Source of the DNA: Phytoseiulus persimilis
Lineage: Eukaryota; Arthropoda; Arachnida; Mesostigmata; Phytoseiidae
Direction: 5' to 3'
Assembly (NCBI GenBank): GCA_037576195.1
Contig: CM075101.1
Span: 45,632,001-45,696,000, forward strand
Length of the DNA stretch: 64,000 nt
The position numbers were made by a program, and so were the translations under genes. Below are positions 1 through 8,869 of the stretch, in pieces; positions within the stretch are counted from its first letter, which is position 1; every line of letters starts with the position of its first letter. The notes under the pieces were generated by a model, which saw nothing but the letters and a program-made list of their open reading frames with translations, ran no database searches and was not told the DNA's origin.

Positions 1-432
1 GTCATCATCCCGTGTTCCACTGAGACAGAAAATTGTGGATCGCATTTAGACTTTGTCGCTTGTGACATCCGAAGCGTGTGCTGGCAAACTTTGGACGTTG
101 AATGACATTAGGAGCGTGGTCGCAGAATCCATTCGTTCTAATAGTTGATGATCTTGAGTTTTGGATCGGTGATTACTCAAACGTTGTAGTTCCGTTATAA
201 ATTGTACCATTTGAGGAGCGGTCGCTTGTTTTGAATGATGGAATTGAAACTTTTCGGGACAATTATCGGGCGTTGTCAAGAATAAGCCTTCGACCGTTTT
301 TACTCTTGACATAGCGACGTAGACCAACTGTTGTTGTAGATTTTTATGGTATTCAAATACAATCTCGTCAAAGGTGCCACCTTCACAACCTCTGCTCCTG
401 GCGTCTTTCAAGAAAGCCAGATTTGTATACAC
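1..432 (-). mobile_element. Helentron/Helitron fragment: PIF1 helicase C-terminus joined to endonuclease domain
   Basis: The minus-strand frame from 432 down to 46 carries the last motif of a PIF1/RecD-like helicase, with QLVYVAMSRVKTVEGLFL near its middle (the YVA-SR signature of motif VI). After a short linker comes LLMSFNVQSLPAH, which resembles the first strand of an exonuclease-endonuclease-phosphatase (AP-endonuclease-like) domain. A TAA stop at 46-48 interrupts the frame. The same frame then continues to the window edge with a segment ending in CLSGT, which fits the next endonuclease motif (normally LSET-like). Helicase followed by this endonuclease is the arrangement of Helentron-type Helitrons. 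The Rep domain and the rest of the helicase are absent upstream (above 432), so this is a truncated, stop-containing relic. A cellular PIF1 gene is less likely because cellular PIF1 lacks an endonuclease tail. The remainder may lie off the left edge. Confidence 0.7.
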
Positions 433-450
433 CTTTATTCATGAATAAAG
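433..450. repeat. 18-bp perfect palindrome
   Basis: CTTTATTCATGAATAAAG reads identically on both strands and directly abuts the end of the helicase-like frame. It contains AATAAA on each strand. It may mark a transposon or poly(A) boundary, or be chance. Confidence 0.6.
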
Positions 451-1011
451 AGATCTGAAACTGAAACTGAAGAGGGTAGTATCCTAAAGACTGCCATAGA
501 ACAGATCGGTGAAGTCCCCGTTCCACCGGTCTATGAGGGTTCACTTCCCTGGTGCTTTCCTCCCAGGCCCTCGTTCCGCTCGTATTTTTCTTTGGCTGTC
601 TTCACCTCAAACTTCCTCTCTGTTCTTCTCCAGGAACCGGAGTTCACGTTCAGTAACCCTCATCGCATGTGCCTTCTTCCCCGCTCCTCGTTCGCCGCGT
701 CTCGATTCCTCTCCGAATCGCTTTCTGAGTCGATGATTTCCACTATCTTGGCTGACTCGCACTCTGTTCCCCCGATTGTAGGTTTCTTTGATGTCCTCCC
801 TCAGTCATCCTTTTTTCGGTGGGGAAAGGAACCCATTCGGCTCCATAGTTTTATTTTTTGGAGTGAGCCTCGAAAAAATCCCTCCAACAATCGAAGTTAA
901 CGGATATAGTTCCGATCTTCGTTGTCGAATGGAACTTACTGTGTCAAGTTTCACACCTCAAGTCCCGGCACAAACCAGATTCGAGCGTTGTGGTTCGTGC
1001 GAGTGTGTCAT
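451..1011. other. Unassigned spacer between two transposon relics
   Basis: Several overlapping short open frames occur, rich in serine, phenylalanine and arginine. None resembles a known domain or has a convincing start and splice context. The stretch may be further transposon-derived sequence. No gene is called. Confidence 0.5.
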
Positions 1012-2300
1012 GCGAAGCCTTGCGTCTTCACGAGGATCTCGAAACATTTAATGTAGATGGAAACGGGACAGGCTCCGAACCGTTTGTTGGAAGTCAAGAA
1101 TAGTTCGATCGTTTCAAGCAATGAGCAGGCTCATTCCGCAACATCCGCATTCAAGGCGAGTCCGCCAGCGCCGACCACTAAGCGGCTGCGCTATCCCCAG
1201 ATGAACTTAGAGAACTGATCCAGAGAAAAGGCTACTTTGATGAGCAGATCTTCAATGAAGATGAAACAGGGCTCTTCTGGAAGAAAAGTCCCTCCTGAAC
1301 ATTCGCAGCGTCTACCGTGAAATCTTTCAACGGTCACAAAATCGCAAAAGATCGTCTGACACTCCTTCTGGGCGTCAACACGGCAGGAGACTTCAAGCTG
1401 AAGCCGATGCTTGTTTACCGAGCAAAGAATCCTCGAGCTCTCAAGACAATTCGCAAAGACGAACTGTTTGTGCTTTGGCGGTCGGATCTAAAAGCCTGGA
1501 TGACAAAAGCACTTTTCAAGGATTGGTTCATCAACTATTTCTGCCCAGCGACAGAAAGATACTGTCGCACGAAGAGAATCGGATTCAAAATACTTCTACC
1601 CCTGGAGAATGCTCCGGGTCATCCAACGGGACTGTCAACCATGAAGGAAAACATGAAAGTAGTATTCTTCCCGCCGAAGACGACCTCCTTGCTCCAACCC
1701 ATGGACCAATGTGTCATTTCAACCTTCAAGGCTTACTACTTGCCCCGAACAATGTCCCAAAGCATGAAGGACGCGACGGGAGATGATCCTAAGTGGGTCG
1801 AATTCAGGAAAACATACGACATCAAGAAAGTTGTCGTCAACATAGTCGAGGCCTGGGATGAGGTCTCGGCACACAATATGAGAGCAGTTTGGAAAATCAT
1901 TCTCCCACATTGCGCGAATGTGTCAGTCAACAATAAGGAGCAACGTACTGAGATTGTTAAAAACATGGCGAAAATCGCAAAGAAAGGAGGTCTAGATGAC
2001 GTAAATACGTAGAACATAGAAGAGTTGATCCATTGGAAACCAGACGGGTTTGACAATCAGACGCTTATCGGGATGGATCCGAACGAGCTCACGAGAAGTC
2101 TGAGAACGACGAAGACTGTATCGACGATCCACCAGAGGAGCTCAATAGTGACCACCTAGCGAAGCTTCTTCGGATGGCTGATGACTTGGGAGAATATATT
2201 TCCATGGTTGATCCGCGGCAAGAGCGAGGTCGAAGAATCACCGAAAACGTCCACAATGCATTCCGCGTTCACAGAGACTTATACAGAGGGAAGTCTGCCT
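1012..2300 (+). pseudogene. Decayed Tigger/pogo (TIGD1-like) DDE transposase
   Basis: One plus-strand frame from about 1012 to 2012 reads through an entire Tigger-type transposase. It has a C-terminal part of the CENP-B-type DNA-binding region (FDRFK, NIRIQGESASAD), then the first catalytic motif EDETGLFWKK (Asp codon at 1260), the KDRLTLLLG core strand, a second motif ENAPGHP at 1605 and a third motif QPMDQ with Asp at 1704. The frame is broken by TAG at 1101, TGA at 1122, TAA at 1179, TGA at 1296 and TAG at 2010. It then shifts by one base near 2090 and resumes as the acidic and MVDPRQERG-type C-terminal tail to about 2300. The second catalytic residue is Glu instead of Asp, and QPMDQG has become QPMDQC. 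Tigger transposases are cut-and-paste enzymes of the Tc1/mariner superfamily. This copy is certainly inactive. No terminal inverted repeats or TA duplication were resolved by eye. Confidence 0.88.
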
Positions 2301-2743
2301 CTGAACCCGAGCCAAGGTTTTTCCTCGGCCGGGATGCATGTTTGAAATCGGTGGGGAACTGGTGAGGAACTCACGAAGTCGAACTGCCATATATCAAGTA
2401 CCCCGTTTAGTGCGGCTTCAAATAGTACGGTTGGACCCGGATATGGATAGTGGTGATCTTTTCGAAGCGCTCCCAAACCCACCTCAACGGAGGAAAACGA
2501 GAATGAAAGTTCCACAGTGGTCTGGAGAGACATTGGTGGTCCGGTGTCTCGAGCCCGCGTCGCGTAGATTATTGCGGAGCCATCACCGATCACACACACA
2601 CGGAACACGCGAGGCGACCCGAAGTAGCCGTCCAGAACCAGACTTCTTGGAGGCGGAGGACAAGGTTACGATCTAACCATACTTCCCGAGGCCCATGGAG
2701 GTGAACTCGAAGCCCGATTTACTCCAGCTTCCTCTGATTATAA

Positions 2744-3086
2744 GGTGGAAACCTCGGAGTATCTTCTCAATGGCAAACTCCACAATCTCCTCCTGGATCA
2801 ATTCTTCGTCACAAGGAGGAATTGTTCAGGGTGCCGTTCCTAATCCTTGTCCCAACAAGCTTCGTGAAACCATCGTACTGGCAGCTGTCCTCGAAGGAAG
2901 AGTTGGAAGCACGATTCCAGTTCACACAGAACCCAAAGTTACTCTGCGTACTCACGTCAGAGCACTGGCCTGATACTGGATATCCGCTCGATCCGCTCCG
3001 GCATCCTTAGGTTTTCACGGTGGAATTTTCGGAATATCTTCTCAATGGCAGGATTCAGGATCTCCTTCTGGATCCTTTCCTCGTCA
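2744..3086. repeat. Diverged 68-bp direct duplication (2744-2811 and 3019-3086)
   Basis: Two segments 275 bp apart align without gaps at 54 of 68 positions, sharing GGTGGAA, CGGA, TATCTTCTCAATGGCA, ATCTCCT, CTGGATC and TCGTCA blocks. Both copies are open in at least one frame on each strand. On the minus strand they read as similar acidic/amphipathic helices (DEE-IQ-EI pattern, then AIEKI). Flanks do not align. The family was not recognised. Confidence 0.7.
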
Positions 3087-3727
3087 TCGGAATTAGCTGG
3101 CTTTCGCTGTACTCTCATGAGGACGAAACGCTGTCACATGGGAGCGCAGCGAAATCCTGTCAATACTGCTCCAGGGAATTTCGTGCCATGATTGGCCCCA
3201 ACAGCGGGAGGAAATCAGAAAAAGTTCTCGTCTCATTGAGTCAACCCAACTCGCGAAGGATACGTTAAATCTGCATGAGTGAATACCTATAGAGCACGCT
3301 CCGTACTCGACGGCACGAACGCTCACACGCGAAAGCTTCAAATTTACAAAATTCAGTCGTGTGCCATCTACCACACCCTCATCTAAACAACATCACTTCG
3401 TTATCTTCTACTATTCAGACGACACCGAGATTCACCACATGAGATTCAGAATTAATTCAAATCTCCCTGGCTTCGGAAAAATCTTGAAGGCCTCCCGCTG
3501 CGATTTTTTCGTTCCGATTTTTTTCGTTCCACTCCCAGTTACACCCCACGAAGCAAGCCCGAAGAGAGAGTGCATTTCTGCGCTAAAAATGGTTTGAAAA
3601 CAGCCTGTTCTACACCTGTATCTTGACTCCTTTATCGTCTTCCTTGCTTACAATCGTAATCTTAAAATTTTCTATAAGGGTTTCGTTATATACCATATGT
3701 GTTTAAGGGATATAGTATGAACATTAG

Positions 3728-4051
3728 CTCCGCATCTCGCTCCGCTCGCGCAAGGTCCGCTTTCTCTATCGATTTGAGGTCATTATCGTCTCTGCCGTTG
3801 AAGTCGACGACGACGACGCTGTAGGTCGCGGGTGGTTTATCGTCCGACAGACAAGCGACTCAGCAGAGGACTCCCCTTTACGAATTATCCTTATTGATGT
3901 GGCAGCCTTCGCAACTGCTGAGGTTGTTGAGAATTTCCTTCTTAAAAATGATGAAGTATTCACCGTCGAGAAAACTCCCGGCGGAAAAGAGGATGCCTTT
4001 CCCGTGGCTCCACCAGACAGGTTTCCGATATTGCAAGGATCAGTCAGATGA
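3728..4051 (+). other. Unexplained 107-codon open frame without a start codon
   Basis: The frame is bounded by a TAG at 3725-3727 and a TGA at 4049-4051 and contains no ATG. It is acidic and hydrophobic in alternation (VDDDDAVGRGWFIV, then IILIDVAAFATAEVVENFL) and looks more protein-like than neighbouring frames. It could be an internal exon, for example entered at an AG near 3775, or a relic of a mobile element. No family was recognised. A second short acidic frame follows at 4048-4113. Similarity search would be needed to call it coding. Confidence 0.25.
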
Positions 4052-4918
4052 TGGATCGACCACCCGACCGGCAGATTGAAGTTGACGACGGAGATGATCG
4101 TGCAGCAGCCTAGGCATTCGTTGCACGTTGTTGTTGATTCATTTCATCATTCGACGTAGACAGTTGTTGAAGTCCTTCGGTTGGTTTTGGTTGCCACGCC
4201 CTATCCTCTCGTGCATCAGCGATTCCATTTGTCAACTACTACCTAACTAAGCTCGATCCCAGCCAGTGCTGACCAGTCTCAACCCGACGCACGTCATCCA
4301 GTGGCCATTTCAGGAATGACTCCTAGTCGTATCACAATATGTAATTCTTCCGCCACGGCGCCTTCTCCCGCCTCGTTTATTCGTTCGACGATATATTCAC
4401 GAGTCGATTTGCTTCCCAACTCGGCAAGGCGGACACTCTGCAGGCCTCAATAGACCGCGCTCGCTCCTCTCTCTTCGCGGACTCCACAGTTCCGCAGAAC
4501 CGCTGCTCAGTTTTCTGATGGGGCCATACTTGTGCAGGAGTAGCGATTTGATTTTCCCCCTCTCTCTGTGTGCACGTTGCAGGAGCTGCGGTAACAAGGA
4601 TCGGTTGTTGTTGCGGTTGCGGTTCATGTTGTTGATGAGGTCATCGTCATTGGTAACTACCAACATCGATGGTGGCCGTGTAGATTAAGATGGCGTTTCC
4701 AACGAGGGGTAGGAGTGAGAGGGGTTCGAATGGTGGGCAGATGAGTAGGTTGCTGAGGTCTCGTGTAGATGAGTGTTTTGGTAGCTTGTCATTGAATGGT
4801 GTTTGGTAAGTTCGAGTAGGGACGAAACGAGGAAGGAACGCAGCTAGTCAGAGCTGACTTGCGCTTCTCACCAGTATGTTTTTGTGTTTTTGTTTTTTCT
4901 CTCTCCTCGATCTTTTCG
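4052..4918. other. Non-coding stretch downstream of homothorax
   Basis: No convincing open frame is seen. It includes a GGTTGTTGTTGCGGTTGC-type imperfect trinucleotide patch at about 4601-4640. It lies 3' of the homothorax stop codon on the minus strand and may be part of a long 3' UTR. Confidence 0.4.
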
Positions 4919-5020
4919 CAGTAGCAGTAGTAATAGCAGTAATAGTAGTGGTAGTAGTAGTAGTTTTAGTAGTAATAGTAGTAGTAGCAGCAGCAGTAGT
5001 AGTATTGTTTGTAGTAGTTG
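4919..5020. repeat. Trinucleotide microsatellite (GTA/GCA)n
   Basis: About 100 bp of imperfect AGT/GTA units with interspersed GCA units. Read in frame it gives artificial valine-rich or serine-rich ORFs, which are rejected as genes. Located about 165 bp beyond the homothorax stop, so probably in its 3' UTR or flank. Confidence 0.85.
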
Positions 5021-5183
5021 CAGGATTAAAGGTGATGGCGGTGGCGGTGTTGTGGACGTGGTAGGGCTAGTGGTGGGGGCGGGGGTCTAGCGCTTCCTCA
5101 GGTCGGTAGGTCGGGTGGGTCGGAGAGCTCTAGTCCATCTCCTCCTTCGTTAGTAGGGAGCCAGTGGATGCGTTGGTGGCAGC

Positions 5184-5475
5184 CTAGTTGGCGTGAATGT
5201 CCATTATGTGCTGTGCGGAGGCGTCGTAGGGCGATGGCGCACTGCCGGCAAGTCCGGGATGCATCATCATGGCGGCTGCCGTTGCTGCGGGGTGCGGATG
5301 TCCGGGCAGAAGCATCTGGTGAGAGTGGACGGGAGAGCGCAATTGCGACATGGCATGCGCCGAAGGGGGATAACTGCCTGGAGGCATCGTCATGCCTCCC
5401 ATGCCCTCCTGGTGGCCGGCGCGGTTCGACTGATCAATCATAGGCTGTACGATGCGACGTCGGGCATTGATGAAC
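5184..5475 (-). CDS. hth: homothorax/MEIS TALE homeodomain transcription factor, terminal exon
   Basis: The exon opens at a polypyrimidine-AG acceptor (TTTTGCAG, minus strand) with the end of a MEIS-class homeodomain: FINARRRIVQPMIDQSNRA, the recognition-helix end including the DNA-contacting Asn, completed by one base of the preceding Trp codon. After this comes a Gly/Met/Pro/His-rich tail (HPHPAATAAAMMMHPG) and the terminal MDIHAN followed by TAG. The vertebrate MEIS isoform ending in MDIHAQ has the same His/Met-rich tail, so this is the true C-terminus. MEIS/Hth proteins bind Extradenticle/PBX, drive its nuclear import and act as Hox cofactors in proximal-distal and antennal patterning. 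The rest of the homeodomain and the N-terminal MEIS (HM) domain lie upstream on the minus strand and were not found in 5476-8869. They may be short exons or lie beyond ALG1. Identity is near certain; gene extent is unknown. Confidence 0.93.
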
Positions 5476-8123
5476 CTGCAAAACGAAATCCAGTCCGGCT
5501 TTAGCTTCATTCATTAGCACTGATCCGGGTTCGGGCGATTCTGGGCGGGGCACTGCAGTCTAACGGGAGAGAACGGTGCCCACAGAGGCGAAGATTGGAC
5601 ATAAATTCAAGGAACCTCAATTTTCGAGAGGGAATGTTTCCTATCGAGTTGCAGCCAACGTCACAGCTGCTCGCGCCATCCTTCGCCATCTGTTTCTCGA
5701 CCGAATTGAGGCAAGATATCGCGGTCGCGAGTTATTCACAGTCTCTGAGGTTCGACCCGCGCCCCCCACCGAACGCGAAATCCACGACGCATCTGATCAT
5801 CATTCGGTCTCATCAATCACGCAAACGAGCATTATGAGTCATAATTGTAAGGGAGCCCGAACCCTAGGAGCGGTCATTCCGCTAGCTGGCAATGTTATCC
5901 TTGGCTCTGTGTCCTGTAATGGATCCGATGCCCTGCATGGATCATTGGGCTGGGATGGATCGCACCACTGCCCCGCTACATTGCCTCAGCGGCACGACTT
6001 CCGCTGTGCGAGTGGAGAACTTTTGTGAGAGGACTATAAGACGATTCTCACAGACAGCAGAGGGCATGCGCCTCACAGCAGACGAATCGTGTGAACTCTC
6101 GACATAAAGCCAGACGTGAGCCCTTTCGAGGGAGAACTCCGACAACTCGTGGCGTTCTCGTCATTCGACATCGCGTGCGGGTCAATTAGACCAAAGTAAC
6201 TTCTCGTCGAACTGTTCGGGCACCGGCGTAAACTATTCGACTAGGGACACCAGTCGTCAACAAGAATCCAGAAGCTAGTGCTGCCATAAAATGTCGTAAA
6301 AACAACTTCTATCCACTTCACACCAGACGTGACAGTTGGATCATAAACTAAGAACACACGCACACACACACACACTCTAAACATACACCCGGAGAACAGG
6401 AACACGACAGAAACACGCCGCAGGAGGAATGGCGAATTCCAAGTAGGGAAGCTTGGGTGATTCTTTATTCTGCTTCTCCAAACTTTCATTCTCGCTCGAG
6501 AGGTCTAGCCGAGGCCCCAGAATGTTTACCCTATTGTATATACATATCTAGCAATCCGAGAAGCGATAACTCTGTACAGACTACCGTCCGAGGCTTCTGT
6601 TTTCCTCCGCAGGACCCACTAATTTCATCGTTCGGGACTGGATCTCGACTCCGCTGGGCTCGAGCCGCGTTCTGTGCAAAGCCACCATCCGCGTCGACCG
6701 CATTCACCTGCATCGTCTTTCCGGCGATTCTCGGATCCTCTTCAAAGTTTTGTTCGAGAGCAACTCGCCCGCGAGGAGCAGCTCACGCACCGCCGGCCGC
6801 CTCGAACGAATCTATCTATACATTAAGGGTCGAGGATAGAAGTGCATTACTTGGAGCGACGAACCCCCAGGCGCTGTTTGTGGATGGACTGATCCATATA
6901 TATGGCTCCCTTGGGCCGTCCCCTGTCTTGCTGCTTCTATTGTCCCCAGGCTTGCGAGTCAAGATTTATTCGCTGGATTTGCAACTAAATACCGAAAATA
7001 CGCCTCCAGCGAGCGGGAGAGCGGTGGTTCGTTCCTCCGTCAGTCAGCCAGCGGCCGACCGGAGTCGTTTCGAAGCCGGCGGATCGAGACTGCTGCGCAG
7101 GCTGAGAGTAGAACCAAGCCGACTGGAACCATTCGGGTAGCGAAGAGACCAACTATCGCGACCTCCCGCGGTTCCCTCGAACTGTTCACCTCATCTCTCC
7201 GCACCTTTTCCGAAATCGTTCCCAAATGCGACCATGATCCCTGACGCTTTCGGGGATCGAAAATTCACCGTAGAATTCATGTCGCCCCTTCGTATCATGA
7301 ACGGCACTCCGCGCCGATCACCAGCTCAGACGATCCACTCTGCGTGTGTCTTCGCAAAAACTCGGCAACTAGCACCTCGACGTGCTGTGCAGGGGTCTGC
7401 AAAGGGCTCACTGGCTTGCAGCGGTGTCAGGACTGTTTAACTTAATGCACCCATGAAACTAGGGCACCGAGAAGAGCTATGATACGATCCGACAGCGAAA
7501 AGGCATTAGTCCAGTGGAAGGGTTACAAGCAAGTCTTGCTCCGTTCACCGCTGGCTTGCTTAGATCGTTCGGCTCGATAGCAGATGTCTTTCCTGGTCGG
7601 GAAATTCTTGGTCCTAAAGTTGCGAGTCGGAAGAGAGAGCGAGCCAACGCCCTTAAATCCCTCCTTCAGTAAATCCTCATCGACTTCACCTGCTCGCCAT
7701 GAGTCATCTTCAAGATTATTGACTCTTAATCTACTCCTCGCTCGAGCTCCGTCTCCTCGGACTTAGGCGCGTTCTGCAACCGTCGCTCTTGGAGGACGAT
7801 CGCGCTCGAAAAGTTCACGCACTGCTCAGAATTATCATCCACAACTCTGGATCGCTTCGCATGGGTCCGCGCGTGGTTTGTAGGTCTCCGACGCCGCGGT
7901 CGACGGCGACCCGCTTGGAGCTGGGCGCGAACGGCGGAGCATCAAGAGCGAATCGCGGTCGAGAAACCCGGACAATACAATGCGGCCGATCGAGAGCGAA
8001 TAGAAATTCGGGANGGAGTGACATTAGTTCGAACCACACTAGCGTCTCGAGCGCCGCACCTGTCCGCTCAATTCGGTAGTCCGTTCGAATCGGACCTCCG
8101 CACAAATGTAGCGTCACCGTTCG
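5476..8123. other. Gene-free interval, probably homothorax intron
   Basis: Several 60-230-residue open frames exist, but none has recognisable domains or codon texture, and they overlap on both strands. The missing homothorax homeodomain exon was searched for by eye and not found. A short AC repeat lies at 6354-6375 and one undetermined base (n) at 8014. Confidence 0.45.
6354..6375. repeat. (AC)n microsatellite
   Basis: A run of AC dinucleotides interrupted by one G, about 22 bp. Confidence 0.8.
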
Positions 8124-8206
8124 GGGCCGAAGTGTCTTGGAGCCGAAATGCCTCAGAGCCGAAATGTCTTCGAGCCGAAAAGTCTGGGGCCGAAATGTCA
8201 TGTACC
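8124..8206. repeat. Tandem repeat of a 16-bp unit, five copies
   Basis: The unit is roughly GAGCCGAAATGTCTTC. GCC cores occur at 8126, 8142, 8158, 8174 and 8089+100 (8189), giving a strict 16-bp period for four units and a 15-bp step for the last. Copies differ at one to four positions. It is followed by a poly-A tract of ten at about 8210-8219. It is not a multiple of three, so it is unlikely to be coding. Confidence 0.8.
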
Positions 8207-8783
8207 GTCAAAAAAAAAAGCTGACCCAGTGAGAGAGAGGAAAGTGCCTCGATGGCAGGGAGCGCCGCCCAGCCGCGAACATCGCGGCCGACTGGTCATA
8301 TATAGTAAGGATTCACTCAACATGGAAAAATCGAAACCTCCGGGGCCGATATCTCCCCTTGGCAGCGCCCGAATCGCTCTTTTTTCTTGATCTTGGTTTC
8401 GCCGGAATCGGGAGATCGCGATTTTTCCATTTTCGACCCTTTCAGAAAAACTGTCGGTGTTGGCAGGCCGTCCGTCGAATCAGAACGAATTTCGAAGATT
8501 TCATAATATTTCTGCGACTTCTGGGTGCGATGTTATGAGCTGTCAAAGTTTAGCGCTCAGAAATTTTGCACGCACCCAATATTTCATTTGTTGCTGTCTT
8601 AAAACTTCTGCATGTGTAAGGGAAGCTACTCGCCAAACAGAACTCCAATCCCTCGGTATCACCGTGCTACGAGACACGCATCAGTAATCAAATGTTCCCT
8701 CTCCTAGAACAAGGTGGCGACGCTTCTCCCGTCGTCCACTCGATTTGACGTCACCAATCGCAATCGATGTATGGAACAGACAA

Positions 8784-8789
8784 TTTATT
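8784..8789 (-). terminator. Poly(A) signal AATAAA for ALG1
   Basis: AATAAA on the minus strand about 80 bp past the ALG1 stop codon, at the spacing expected for cleavage and polyadenylation. Confidence 0.6.
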
Positions 8790-8869
8790 CCACATCGTGT
8801 GTTTGCTCCGCAACTCTATCAACAAGGTTAAGTTACAACAAAGCATTCATCAACCAACGAACGGGGGAC

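Noticed and set aside
4876-5090. Valine/serine-rich ORFs
   Set aside because: Produced by the trinucleotide repeat; no start context or domain.
6457-7140. 227-codon plus-strand frame upstream of ALG1
   Set aside because: No known domain and no splice or start context.
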